Shown one piece after another: positions 1 through 9,200 of a stretch of 32,900 bases of DNA. Every line of letters begins with the position of its first letter. Position 1 is the first letter of the stretch. The notes below the pieces were generated by a model. The model had not been told where the DNA came from, did no database searches, and saw only the letters and a list, made by a program, of their open reading frames with translations. Source of the DNA: Microbacterium sp. (GTDB taxonomy: Bacteria > Actinomycetota > Actinomycetes > Actinomycetales > Microbacteriaceae); NCBI RefSeq assembly GCF_029263575.1, contig NZ_JAJUFV010000013.1, forward strand, positions 1-32,900, read 5' to 3'. The position numbers were made by a program, and so were the translations under genes.

Positions 1-2
1 CA

Positions 3-569
3 CCGAACCAGGTCACGTGGGGGCAGATCCTCGACGCCGACGAGTCGGTGATCGTGAACCTCGGCGTCACCCCGGGAGGGTTCCTCGGTGATGAGGAGAT
101 CCGGCAGGACATGGCGGGTCTGCTGCTGTACACGCTGTGGGAGGAGATCCAGCACACGTGCGCGGGCTGGTGGGACCAGCAGCGGGCCGTGTGGGTGTTC
201 GCCGACGAGGTGAAGCATCTCGCGGCGAACAACGCCGACGTGATCAAGGCGATGCGTCAGGACGGCCGGTCGTTTGGTGTGCGTCTCGTGCTCGCCACGC
301 AGGAGCCGAACACGCTGCAGCCGGACGTGCTCAAGACGTTCATCGGGTTCGGGATGATGTTCTACTTCGCGCAGGACGAACCGTCCACGCTCGCGCAGAT
401 CGTCGGCGATCTGATCGCCGGCGGTGGCGAGTGGGAGGCGCAGGATGTGGCGAACCTCGCGAACTTCCAGACGATCGCGCGTGTGCGTGCCGGGTCGGGG
501 CGTCTCGAGCCGTGCATCGTGACGACGTTGAACTTCCGTGCGATCCGTGACGGGCAGCTGTCTGCATGA
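3..569 (+). CDS. TraD/FtsK-like conjugation ATPase, C-terminal part (5' truncated)
   Basis: The reading frame is open from base 3, so the gene begins outside the window and only about 188 C-terminal residues are visible. A Walker-B-like strand (VWVFADE, near bases 192-212) is followed by a helix with MRQDGRSFG and the strand LVLATQEPNTL. This is the layout of the RecA-like C-terminal half of VirD4/TraD and other conjugation AAA ATPases, where the ATQ/ATQxP motif is a sensor. The Walker A half lies upstream. The likely role is a membrane-associated DNA or substrate pump in conjugation. Its stop codon overlaps the next start (ATGA at 566-569), so the two genes are translationally coupled. TraD-like ATPase followed by a replication-relaxation protein is a recurrent pair on actinobacterial elements. 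A VirB4-like ATPase cannot be fully excluded from this fragment. Confidence 0.75.
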   Translation, partial: PNQVTWGQILDADESVIVNLGVTPGGFLGDEEIRQDMAGLLLYTLWEEIQHTCAGWWDQQRAVWVFADEVKHLAANNADVIKAMRQDGRSFGVRLVLATQEPNTLQPDVLKTFIGFGMMFYFAQDEPSTLAQIVGDLIAGGGEWEAQDVANLANFQTIARVRAGSGRLEPCIVTTLNFRAIRDGQLSA

Positions 570-1930
570 GTCGTCATCTCAACCAGCTCGCCTCGAACAT
601 CGCCGCGTCACCGTACCGGTCGGCGCGGCGTCTCGACCCGTACTGGGATGGCGTGTGGGCGCCGGGCGCGAACGGGCATTGGCTGACCGCGTCGCGCATG
701 AAGCGGTGGGACGATGCCCGCCTGATTCAGGCGCGACGACTGTCGCGGAACCTCACCGTCGGCGTCGATACGGCGGCGGGTCGGATCCGGCAGATGTGGG
801 AACCGAAACTGTCGCTTCTCGCGTCTCTGTTCGCGTGGAAGACCGCCACTGTGGAGCAGGTCGCGGCACTGACTGGGATCGGCGACATCGGTGTGATGCG
901 GTCGCGTCCCGTCGGCGACCTGTTCGCCCTCGAGATCGCTGACGTCGGCGACCTGGTGCTGCAGTACCGGCAGGGAGCGTACTCGTCGCGTGCACGCATG
1001 GTGCGGCCGGCGCTCGGGAGCGCCTTCGACCGTCTCTTCGCGCCCGAGCTCACCTACCCGGAGCTCGTGTCGATCACCGGCGGGATGCCGTGGTCGGCCT
1101 CGGGCAGGTACGAACGACACAACGTGCTCACGGTGGAGCTGATGCTGCGCGCGGCAGAGTTCCTTCCCGGTGTCGCCACGATCCTCGGGGAACCGTTCTC
1201 GACGGTCACCGATCTCCTCCACGGCGGCACCGACCAGGCGGGGTCGTCGCGTGCCGGCGACGCCGTACTGGTGCGTGAGGACGGGCTGCGGATCGTGTTC
1301 GAAACGGCGGCGACGGTGAACGCCAGGTCGGCCGGGTTGAAGGCGAGACGGTGGGCGGAGGATCTCGCCGCGCGCCCGTTCGACGACAACGGCGTCGTGG
1401 TGGTGTTCCTCGCCGTCGACCGGCACGACCCGTTCGACATGGCCGTGGATCGATCGAACACACGCCAGATGGCGAAGTTCGTCCGGCAGGCCGTCGACCA
1501 GTTCCCGGGGCGTGGCGCGAACCGCACCGCGGACAGGATGTTCGTCGCGTCGTGGCAGGACTGGTTCCCCGGCCCGCACCAGGCAGGTGACGGGTTCGAT
1601 CTTCTGCTCGCCGACGCGGCCGTCGGAGGAGACAGCTGGGAGTCGCGCGCGCTCCTCGATCCGGCGTCCGTCCCGGCACCGGCACGCATGTCGGCACCGT
1701 TGGATGTCGTCGCCGCGGCGTCCGGGCTCCGGTCGGTGCCGCACCAACTGCGGCGTTCGACACACGAGCGCCCTCAGTTCGACTCGCTGACCCTCGCGCG
1801 CACCGGCTGGGAGTCACTGCCACCGCACCGTGCCGGCGACAAGTGGCGCGACCGTCCACAGCGCGCCGACCCGTTCGCACCGTCCGGTGCGAGGTCCGTC
1901 GCGGTCCTCCCCGACCGGTATACGTTCTGA
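566..1930 (+). CDS. Replication-relaxation family-like protein
   Basis: This 454-residue protein starts at the ATG of an ATGA overlap with the upstream ATPase gene. After a basic N-terminus, a winged-helix-like segment (about residues 85-140: LLASLFAWKTATVEQVAALTG) is followed by a probable second winged-helix half. The C-terminal part contains a beta-rich stretch (VLVREDGLRIVFETAAT and VVVVFLAVDRHDPFD, about residues 230-295) resembling a degenerate nuclease-like fold. That combination is typical of actinobacterial replication-relaxation proteins, which are encoded beside conjugation ATPases and are thought to act in plasmid DNA processing or transfer. No relaxase HUH motif or catalytic tyrosine signature was seen. 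Family assignment is by overall pattern and position; the biochemical role is not established. Confidence 0.6.
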   Translation: MSRHLNQLASNIAASPYRSARRLDPYWDGVWAPGANGHWLTASRMKRWDDARLIQARRLSRNLTVGVDTAAGRIRQMWEPKLSLLASLFAWKTATVEQVAALTGIGDIGVMRSRPVGDLFALEIADVGDLVLQYRQGAYSSRARMVRPALGSAFDRLFAPELTYPELVSITGGMPWSASGRYERHNVLTVELMLRAAEFLPGVATILGEPFSTVTDLLHGGTDQAGSSRAGDAVLVREDGLRIVFETAATVNARSAGLKARRWAEDLAARPFDDNGVVVVFLAVDRHDPFDMAVDRSNTRQMAKFVRQAVDQFPGRGANRTADRMFVASWQDWFPGPHQAGDGFDLLLADAAVGGDSWESRALLDPASVPAPARMSAPLDVVAAASGLRSVPHQLRRSTHERPQFDSLTLARTGWESLPPHRAGDKWRDRPQRADPFAPSGARSVAVLPDRYTF

Positions 1931-1942
1931 CCCGCGCATGGG
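1914..1942 (+). promoter_or_regulatory. Family B promoter-like element upstream of the amber-interrupted zinc-finger gene
   Basis: ACCGGT (1914-1919), exactly 17 bp, then CATGGG (1937-1942), with GCG directly before the CATG as in most family B copies. The predicted transcript start, about 7 nt after the second box, leaves a leader of about 35 nt that carries the ribosome binding site of the gene at 1984. The -35-like box lies in the last codons of the preceding gene. Motif and spacing are seen; promoter activity is inferred from the other copies. Confidence 0.5.
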
Positions 1943-1983
1943 TGGGCGCATGGACACCATCACATGCGAAGGAGGGCAGACAG

Positions 1984-2412
1984 ATGGCACATGTCAACGC
2001 GGACTGGGTACTGTAGGACCCGGATCTTGACGGCACGCGAACACTGACCTGCTACGGCTGCGGACGGGTGCTCATCGACACCGTCCCGCCTGGTACGACC
2101 GAGGCCGGCTTCGATCGTGCCCTGGCCGCACATCTCGGCGGTACGCATCACACGCCGCAGGAGATCACCGACGAAGCGGTGAAGATCGTCGGACCGCTGC
2201 ATCATCGGATCGCCGAGCTCGAAGCGCAGGTCGCCGCGATGGCAGCCGTGCACGCCGAGTACTTCGACCTGCAGCAGCACCCGTTCGACTCGACACCGGA
2301 GCCGGAAGACATCTGGCGGTTCGACCTCGATTTCCGCAAAGCGCGCGGCATCAACGTGCCCGCCGTACGCCCCATCAGGCGCACCCCGGCGACGTGGGCG
2401 AACGTCAGCTGA
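1984..2412 (+). pseudogene. Small C2H2-type zinc-finger-like protein with an in-frame amber stop at codon 11
   Basis: A strong ribosome binding site (AAGGAGGG, 1969-1976) sits 7 nt before ATG 1984. The frame reads MAHVNADWVL, then TAG at 2014-2016, then continues open in the same frame to 2412. Directly after the stop lie CYGCG and, about 25 residues later, AAHLGGTHH, a C-x2-C...H-x4-H arrangement fitting a small zinc site. A coiled segment and a C-terminal tail follow. The reading frame therefore looks like one 142-codon gene carrying a single nonsense codon; CAG to TAG would be one transition. The alternative start GTG 2068 would give 114 residues but lose both cysteines, and no ribosome binding site is apparent there. 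Possible explanations are recent inactivation, amber readthrough or a sequencing error. Function is unknown; DNA or protein binding is a guess from the zinc site. Confidence 0.65.
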
Positions 2413-2439
2413 CCAGGCGCCGCCACACCCGCGCATGAA
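2412..2439 (+). promoter_or_regulatory. Family B-like promoter directly before a leaderless small gene
   Basis: ACCAGG (2412-2417), 16 bp, then GCG-CATGAA (box 2434-2439). The next start codon, ATG 2446, follows after exactly 6 nt, so the predicted transcript begins at the start codon. The spacing is one base shorter than in the best copies. Confidence 0.45.
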
Positions 2440-2445
2440 CGGGTC

Positions 2446-2619
2446 ATGAGCAACGTCACCCACATGATCGGAACCCGCTGCCCAGTCGGCCCGGGAGGGC
2501 GCGACTGCGCCTGCTGCGGCGAAGCGCCCGGCAAGCATCGCACCGTGCAGCGTCGCACCGCGAAGCGCCGCGAACGGCAGAGCTGGAAGCGCGGCGTCCA
2601 CGACGGGCGCGACGCCTAA
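2446..2619 (+). CDS. 57-aa cysteine-rich basic protein, probably leaderless
   Basis: ATG 2446 to TAA 2617-2619 encodes 57 residues. The N-terminal half holds C12, C21, C23 and C24 with H31 nearby, a compact zinc-knuckle-like cluster. The C-terminal half is strongly basic (several RR and KR pairs, RRTAKRRERQSWKR), as in a nucleic-acid-binding tail. No ribosome binding site precedes the start. Instead a family B -10-like box lies 6 nt upstream, matching the geometry of three other predicted leaderless genes in the window. Such short zinc-knuckle proteins are common on actinobacterial phages and plasmids and mostly uncharacterised. I do not recognise a specific family. The coding call rests on the cysteine pattern, the promoter geometry and its snug fit between neighbours. 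Confidence 0.6.
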   Translation: MSNVTHMIGTRCPVGPGGRDCACCGEAPGKHRTVQRRTAKRRERQSWKRGVHDGRDA

Positions 2620-2671
2620 ACACGCGGCTCCCACGTCGCGGCCGTGCCGCGGGAGTGTCGGTGCGGGTCGC

Positions 2672-2677
2672 TACGGT
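2672..2677 (+). promoter_or_regulatory. Candidate -10 box (TACGGT) of the restriction-modification gene
   Basis: TACGGT fits a TANNNT -10 element and ends 6 nt before GTG 2684, which would give a leaderless transcript. No convincing -35 hexamer is visible at the matching distance, and there is no ribosome binding site before 2684. Confidence 0.35.
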
Positions 2678-2683
2678 AATCGT

Positions 2684-5413
2684 GTGGCCCGCTCATCTTG
2701 GAACGACATCCGCGCACGCGCCGGGAAGTTCGCCGCCGACTGGGAAGGCGAGACGTACGAGAAGGGCGAGGCGCAGACGTTCTGGACGGAGTTCCTCGCC
2801 CTGTTCGACATCGACCGGCGCCGGGCGGGCGGCTACTTCGAGCATGCGGTGAAGCTCGCCGGCGGCAAGCAGGGGTTCGTCGACATGTTCTTGCCAGGGA
2901 AGCTCCTCGCCGAGCAGAAGAGCGGCGGGCGCGACCTGCAGAAGGCCCAGTCGCAGGCACTGAGCTATCTCGATGGGATCCCGGACGTGGATCTTCCGCA
3001 GGCGATCGTGTCGTGCGACTTCCAGACGTTCCAGGTGATGACCCTCGAGACGCGCGAGGTCGAGACGTTCGCGCTCGCGGATCTTCCCGATCATGTGCGC
3101 CTGTTCGGGTTCCTGGTCGACCAGACGAGCAGTCGGTACGTGGAGCAGGCGCCGGTGAGCCGCGACGCTGCCGAACGGATGGCGAAGCTACATCAGGCGC
3201 TCTACGACTCGGGCTACGTCGGTCACCGTCTCGAGCTGCTGCTGGTGCGGTTGGTGTTCTGCCACTTCGCGGATGACGCGTACATCTTCGAGCGGGGCAG
3301 CTTCGAGAAGTACCTGCAGAATCGCACCCACCAGGACGGTTCCGATGTGGGGCCGCGGCTGGCGAAGCTGTTCGAGGTGCTGAACACGCCACCCGAGGAG
3401 CGTTCTCGCACGCTGGATGAGGAACTCGCGGCGTTCCCGTACATCAACGGCGGGTTGTTCGAGGAGTACCAGCCGATGCCCGACTTCGATCGGGACATGC
3501 GGTTCCAGCTGCTTTTGACGTGCCGTCCGGACTGGTCGAAGGTGTCGCCGGCGATCTTCGGATCCATGTTCCAGGGCGTGATGGATGAGGACGCGCGGCA
3601 TGATGTCGGCGCGCACTACACCAGCGAGGAGAACATCCTCCGCGTCATTCGACCCCTGTTCCTCGATGGCCTGTATCGGGAGTTCGAGCAGATCAAACGC
3701 GACCCTCGAGAGGGGAACCGCAGGTCACGTCTGACGGCCTTCCATGACAAGCTCGCGAGCCTCGGCTTCGCCGACTTCGCCGCGGGCGCGGGCAACTTCC
3801 TCATCATCGCGTACCGCGAGTTGAGGCGTCTTGAGCACCGTGTTCTCGCGGAACTGCAGGGGTCTCGCGTGACGCTCACCGACGTCGGCGATCTCCTCAA
3901 AGTGCGGGTGGAACAGTTCTCCGGCGTCGAACTGCTCGAGTTCCCAGCGCTAATCGCGCAGACCGCGCTGTGGCTCACCGACCATCAGATGAACCTCGAA
4001 GCCTCACAGCGGTTCGGCATGCACTATTCGCGCATCCCCCTCACAGACGGGGCGAACATCGTCCACGCGAACGCGCTCGACATCGACTGGGAGACGGTGC
4101 GTCCCGCTGCGGAGACGAACTACGTGCTCGGCAACCCGCCATTCCTCGGGTCGCGGACGATGGACAAGGAGCAGAAGGCTGAGGTGCGGAAAGTCGCGAA
4201 GGGCCTTCCACAGGCGGGCTTCCTCGACTTCGTCGTGCCCTGGTATCTCCTCGCCGACAAGTACACGGAGAAGAATCCCGACATCGAGGTCGCGCTCGTA
4301 TCAACGAACTCGATCAGTCAGGGCGAGCAGCCCGGCATCTTCTGGCCGCGGCTTCTCGGCAACGGGCAGCACATCAACTTCGCCCACCGCACCTTCGTGT
4401 GGACCAACGACGCCAAGGGCGTCGCGAGCGTGCACTGCGTCATCGTCGGCTTCTCCCGGAAGCGCCGGAAGGTGAAGGAGCTGTACAGCTACACGGACGG
4501 GCGCGGCGAACCGATCCTCGAGCTCGTGCCGTCGATCAGCCCTTATCTCGTCGCCGGTGACGAGTATGTCGTCGGGAACCGGCAGGAGCAGATCAGCGGC
4601 GCCCCGAAGATGGCGTTCGGAAACATGGCTGCCGACGGCGGCAACCTCCTCCTCACCCGCGCCGAGCGGGACGAACTGATCGCCGCGGAACCGGCCGCGG
4701 CGGACTGGATCCTGCCGTGCGTCGGATCGAAGGAGTTCATCAACGGCCTCGAGCGGTACGCGCTCTGGCTGGACGGTGTCACTCCTGGGCAGTTGCGGGC
4801 GATGCCACTGGTGCGTGCGCGGGTCGCGGCGAACCGAGAGCTGCGCGCGAAGTCGTCGCGGCCGAAGCTCGCGGACATCCCTCACCTGTTCGCGCAGATC
4901 ACGCAGCGTCCCGAGAATCCGTTCCTTGTCGTCCCACGCACGTCATCCGAGCGGCGCGAGTACGTGCCGATGGGGTTCTACGAAGGTGGCGTGGTCGCGA
5001 CCGATGGCGTGCAGACTATCGCAAATGCGACCCGCGACCTGTTCGCGGTGCTGACGAGCCGGATGCATATGGACTGGCTGCGCACCGTCGGCGGGAGGCT
5101 CAAGAGCGATGTTCGCTATTCGAAGGATGTCGTCTACAACAACTTCGTCTTCCCCACCGTCACCGACGCCCAGCGCGAACGTCTCGTCGAGCTCGGCCAG
5201 GCCGTCCTCGATGCGCGCGCCGAATCCCCAGACGACACCCTCGCGGACCTTTACGACCCGGACGTGATGCCCGCCACCCTGCGGCGCGCCCACCGGAACA
5301 TCGACGAGTACGTCGACAGCCTCTACCGGCCCGAGGGATTCACCAGCGCGTCCGAACGCGTCGCGCATCTCCTGCACCTGCACAAGCAGATCAGCGCCTC
5401 CCCTTCCCCGTAG
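2684..5413 (+). CDS. MmeI-like type IIL bifunctional restriction endonuclease/methyltransferase
   Basis: This 909-residue single-chain enzyme would cut and N6-adenine-methylate the same target. The N-terminal PD-(D/E)XK nuclease has FVDMF (D67) and AEQK (E77, K79). The D-x9-E-x-K spacing equals the one I recall for MmeI. A helical linker (about 150-320) leads to the methyltransferase: motif I DFAAGAGNF at 364-372 and motif IV LGNPPFLGS with NPPF at 484-487. A target-recognition region follows (about 600-800), then a C-terminal helical part. Length matches the MmeI family (about 900). Motif I is odd: relatives usually have a DPACGxGNF form, so the Pro and Cys positions are changed here, though the glycines and the NF pair remain. 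GTG 2684 is chosen because VARSSWNDI resembles family starts; GTG 2682 is out of frame. Target sequence cannot be predicted. Likely role is host or plasmid defence and plasmid maintenance. Confidence 0.9.
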   Translation: MARSSWNDIRARAGKFAADWEGETYEKGEAQTFWTEFLALFDIDRRRAGGYFEHAVKLAGGKQGFVDMFLPGKLLAEQKSGGRDLQKAQSQALSYLDGIPDVDLPQAIVSCDFQTFQVMTLETREVETFALADLPDHVRLFGFLVDQTSSRYVEQAPVSRDAAERMAKLHQALYDSGYVGHRLELLLVRLVFCHFADDAYIFERGSFEKYLQNRTHQDGSDVGPRLAKLFEVLNTPPEERSRTLDEELAAFPYINGGLFEEYQPMPDFDRDMRFQLLLTCRPDWSKVSPAIFGSMFQGVMDEDARHDVGAHYTSEENILRVIRPLFLDGLYREFEQIKRDPREGNRRSRLTAFHDKLASLGFADFAAGAGNFLIIAYRELRRLEHRVLAELQGSRVTLTDVGDLLKVRVEQFSGVELLEFPALIAQTALWLTDHQMNLEASQRFGMHYSRIPLTDGANIVHANALDIDWETVRPAAETNYVLGNPPFLGSRTMDKEQKAEVRKVAKGLPQAGFLDFVVPWYLLADKYTEKNPDIEVALVSTNSISQGEQPGIFWPRLLGNGQHINFAHRTFVWTNDAKGVASVHCVIVGFSRKRRKVKELYSYTDGRGEPILELVPSISPYLVAGDEYVVGNRQEQISGAPKMAFGNMAADGGNLLLTRAERDELIAAEPAAADWILPCVGSKEFINGLERYALWLDGVTPGQLRAMPLVRARVAANRELRAKSSRPKLADIPHLFAQITQRPENPFLVVPRTSSERREYVPMGFYEGGVVATDGVQTIANATRDLFAVLTSRMHMDWLRTVGGRLKSDVRYSKDVVYNNFVFPTVTDAQRERLVELGQAVLDARAESPDDTLADLYDPDVMPATLRRAHRNIDEYVDSLYRPEGFTSASERVAHLLHLHKQISASPSP

Positions 5414-5433
5414 CGCGCCTTCCGTCGGCCGGG

Positions 5434-5447
5434 TTGCCGTAGAGCAG
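5434..5447 (+). promoter_or_regulatory. Family A element before the first transfer operon
   Basis: TTGCCGTAGAGCAG, preceded by GG. It is identical to the copies at 15864, 16454 and 20432. The TAGAGC core begins 45 bp before ATG 5485, the same distance as for the TcpC-like gene at 16505. No common -35 box is seen 17 bp further upstream, so this could be an extended -10 promoter or an activator site. Confidence 0.6.
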
Positions 5448-5484
5448 GTGGGTGTAGCGGCATCCATCTGGGAGGGCAACGATC

Positions 5485-5649
5485 ATGGCCGAGGGCAAGA
5501 AGCCGTCGCGTAAGGAACGGCGGCAGCAGGAGGTCGACGACATCGTCGGGTTCCTCGGGTCGGGGCGGGGCATGTGGTTCCTGGCCTGCCTGGGCGTGCT
5601 GGGTGTGATCGCTGCCGTGTCGTACGCGCTGAGTGCGTTCGGACTGTGA
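5485..5649 (+). CDS. 54-aa single-pass membrane protein
   Basis: ATG 5485 is preceded by GGAGGG (5471-5476). The 54-residue product has a charged, lysine/arginine-rich N-terminus (KKPSRKERRQQEVDD), then one hydrophobic segment (about residues 31-52: MWFLACLGVLGVIAAVSYAL), and ends in AFGL. Positive residues before the helix suggest an N-in topology. It is the first gene after the family A element and its TGA overlaps the GTG start of the NERD gene (GTGA, 5646-5649), so it is probably translated with the transfer operon. Small bitopic proteins are frequent components of conjugation channels of Gram-positive bacteria, but no family is recognised. Confidence 0.7.
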   Translation: MAEGKKPSRKERRQQEVDDIVGFLGSGRGMWFLACLGVLGVIAAVSYALSAFGL

Positions 5650-6239
5650 CTGGTTCGGGGACGGTTCCGGGTGTCGTCTATGGGCGCGCCGGGGGGTCGC
5701 TTGCGGGTGCCGGGTGGGCGCAGAAGGATGCGGCTCGCATCGGGGCGTCGGGGGAGCGTCTGACCGCGGAGGTTCTCGATCCGCTCGCGAAGCGTCCGGG
5801 CGGGGTGACGGTGCTGCATGATCTTGACATCCCGATCCCGGGGTTCAAGGCGAACATCGACCATGTCGTGGTCGCCGGTTCCACGGTGACGATCATCGAT
5901 TCGAAGGTGTGGCGTCCTGGCGTCTATCGGACGCGGGACGGGGTCACCAAGCGCGGGTTCCGGGTGGCGGAGTTCGCCGACAAGAAGACGCTGCAGGCCG
6001 CATGTGACGGGTTTCGCCGGCATCTGGTCCGACACGAGCTCGCGGACGTCACGGTGCGGGCCGTGCTCGTGGCGTGGTCGACGCACCCGGTGTGGCCGGT
6101 GCTGTTCGCCGGGTATGAGCCGGCCGGTGCGGTCGCTGCGGCCGGGTGGCGGTTCCGTCTGTCGCCTGCCCGGTGGGTGGGGTCGGGGACGGCTGATTCA
6201 CGGATCGTGACGGCGCTGTTGCCGTTGGTGCGGAAGTAG
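5646..6239 (+). CDS. NERD (nuclease-related) domain protein
   Basis: The start is taken as GTG 5646, which overlaps the stop of the upstream membrane-protein gene and gives 197 residues. Residues 33-42 (GASGERLTAE), the central I-D-H (71-73) and IDSK (84-87) form the nuclease-like core of NERD domains, where the D...(D/E)-x-K residues correspond to a restriction-endonuclease-like active site. A second basic/hydrophobic half follows. NERD proteins are found on bacterial mobile elements and are presumed to act on DNA, but few have been tested. Its place between a small membrane protein and a large FtsK-like motor suggests a role in processing transferred DNA or in entry/exclusion; this is inference from context. 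Confidence 0.75.
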   Translation: MTGSGTVPGVVYGRAGGSLAGAGWAQKDAARIGASGERLTAEVLDPLAKRPGGVTVLHDLDIPIPGFKANIDHVVVAGSTVTIIDSKVWRPGVYRTRDGVTKRGFRVAEFADKKTLQAACDGFRRHLVRHELADVTVRAVLVAWSTHPVWPVLFAGYEPAGAVAAAGWRFRLSPARWVGSGTADSRIVTALLPLVRK

Positions 6240-6257
6240 GGAGCAAGGGAGCGCATG

Positions 6258-9200
6258 ATGGCGACGACGAGGAAGCCTCAGAAGCCACCCCGCCCGAATC
6301 TCGCCCCGCTCGGGGTGGGGATCGCGGTCGTGTTCACTGTCGCGGCGCTGTTCGTCCGGCTACCGGGGTTCGTGGTGCTGTGGCTCGGGATGTGGGTGGC
6401 GGCGCTGCTCGCGGCCGGGCCGGCGTTCCTGACCGGGAAAAAGGACGCGGCGGGGAATCCGACGCCGGGGTCGGAGAAGGAGCAGCGGCAGGTCGACCGG
6501 TTCGCGATGTGGCGGTCCCTCCGGTGGAGGATGCTCGTCCCCAACGGCGAGTGGCTACTGAATGACCGGGACACGCTCTCGAGCGATGCGAACAACCCTC
6601 AGGCGCCGTTCTGGAAGCGGATCCTGCTGTTCGCCGGATGGGTGCTGGTGCCGCAGCAGTTCGGGACGATCGCGGCGGTGTGCGTCGCGGTGGTCGCGTT
6701 CACGTTCCCTACCGACCGGCTCGATCTGATGGGCGTCTGGCCCGGGTCGACGGTGCTCCTCGCCGTGCTCGATGCGGTCGCCGTGTATGTCGTGGCGCGG
6801 CAGCTCGAGGCGGCGCTGCGGCGCACCGCGGCACCGTCGGATCCGAAGCCGCCAGTGACGGTTACCGAGGCGCGTCGTGTCGACCGGTGGTGGCTCGGTG
6901 CGGCTGTCGCGGCCGGCGCCGGGATCGCCACCGGGTTCGCCGTGTTCGTCGTGCTGGATCTGCTCGGATGGGCGTGGCTGTTCTGGCCCGCCGTCCTCAC
7001 GTACGTGTTCGCTGGCGCCACAGTTGCCGCGGTCGTGCTGCGGAAGATGTGGGCGGGGCGAATCCTCGAGGACTGGGCGAACACCGTCGAAGCGCGCGCC
7101 GGGTGGGATGAGCGCTGGACGCAGCTGCGCCGCGACCCGGCCCCGCACCTGCTGTCGCACACGCGCGTCGGCGACGGCGCGCATCCGATCGTCATCGACC
7201 GGTTCGAGGCTCGCGCCCCATTCGATGCCGGGCAGGCAGTGAAGGATCACCCGAAGATCGCCCCCACTGTCGGTGCGGGCGTGCGCGTGTCGATCCTGTT
7301 CGAGGAGAACATCGACAGTTCCGGTCAGGTCGTGACCGGCACGAAGCACCCGTTGCGGTTCAGCGTCGTCGCGTGGCCGGTGGACTTCCATGTCGACATC
7401 ACCAGCCCCGACGTGGATCCCGACCTGTTGTCGCTGGCGTGGCGGTGCGCGATCGCCGACGGCGTGCAGGACGTCGGCGGTGTGCAGCCGATGCTGCTCG
7501 ACGTGCAGCCCCTGCATGACCCGGACGCGTCGACGACGGAGGACGGTGAGCCGGCGACGGCCGCGTGGGGGTTCCAGTACAACCCTGCCGAGGCGATGAC
7601 GTTCCCGATGCTCACCGCACACGTCGAAGAACGTCTCGGTATCGACATGATCCCCACCGAGACGGCGCTCGTGTACGGCGGGGCGCTCGACAGCGACGGC
7701 ATCCGCACCGTGTGGGCCGATCCGGACACCCCGGAGGAGCTGCGCCGTCAGCGCGTGGAGGCCCGGTGGGGTCAGCGGTGGACGGACGTGCTCAAGCAGG
7801 GCGAGCAGGCGCCGTTCATCGAGCATGTCGCCTACGAGACCGGGACGCTCCCGTCCGGCGACACGATCGAGTCTCAGCCGTTCCTCCTCCCCGAGGGTCA
7901 GGAGCCGGTGAAGTACCTGTCTGCGTCGAAGCGGGACGCGCTCACGTCGACGCTGCAGAACCCGGGCTGGGTGTCGGTCGCGTCGTGGCAGCACTGGATG
8001 GAGGGAGGCCGTTCCGGTGAACGCCACCAGGGTGCGATCGTGGTCCGCTGGTCCCCTGCCCCGTTGCCGAAGAATCCGGCACGGATCGTTCCGGCGCGTG
8101 TCGGCGCCGACATGGAGGCGGTCCGGTGGGTGGTCGAAGCGGCCATCAATGACGGCTTCGATGCCGCCAAGCTTGCTCGTCCCGAGGTGATCGCCGCGAA
8201 GGCGCTGACCACGCCCCGGTCGGAGGAGCACATCTGGGATGTCACCCTTCGCCTGTATGGCGGGGTCACGCTCGCCGACGTGAAGCGCGTCGCGGAGAAG
8301 ATCCGTCAGGGCATGGGGTCGTGCGCCTGGCTGCGGGTCACCGGCCATGAAGAGGGCTGCCGTGTCGTGGCCGGCGCGAACCCCCTCATCGGGGACGTCA
8401 CGTTCACGCGGCCTGCCGCGCAGCAGGACTGTGTCCGGTTGAACTGGGAGCAGGCGTTCACGGACACGCAGGTGGTGTCGTATTCGACCGGGCAGACGCC
8501 CGAGCTCGTGCAGGTGAGCCCGATGCCGAAGAACGAGAAGGTGCTCGAGCACATCTTCCGCATCCCGGAGGGGTCGGGCCTGTCGATGGGGTCGATCACG
8601 GGCGCCCGGAAGAAGCTGCTTCCAGCGACGGGGAACATGTGGATGTCGGTGTCGGCTGGTGAGGAAGCCAACCTGGTGCGCGTGCTGACCTGCACGGAGT
8701 ATCCGTTGCCGTTCCCGGCGCCTGTCGACTGGGATGAGGTGTACGAGTCGACGGCGATCCCGTTCGCGTCGGCGACGACCGGCGAGCCGATCATCTACGA
8801 CTGGCGGGAGGATCCGCACCTGCTCGTGCTCGGCGGGACCGGGTCGGGTAAGAGTGCCGGATCGATGAACCTCATCAACGGGGCGATCATCCGCGGCTGT
8901 GACGTGTATCTCGCCGACCCAGAGAAGTTCGGCGCCGACTTCCGGTACGCCTCCCCGTGGCTCAAGGGGATGGCGCTGACCGTGTTCGAGGCATCCGCGA
9001 TGATGGAGCACGTCTACGCGGAGGTGAAGCGCCGCAAGAAGCTCAACGGCGACCACGGCGTCACGTCGTACACGAACCTCCCCGAGGACATCCGGCCGCG
9101 GCACATCGTCGTGTTCATCGACGAGTTCACGTCCCTCATGGCGGTATCGAAGCTCGCGAAGCTCCCACAGAACGCGTCCCCGGATGCGCAGGCGAAGCAT

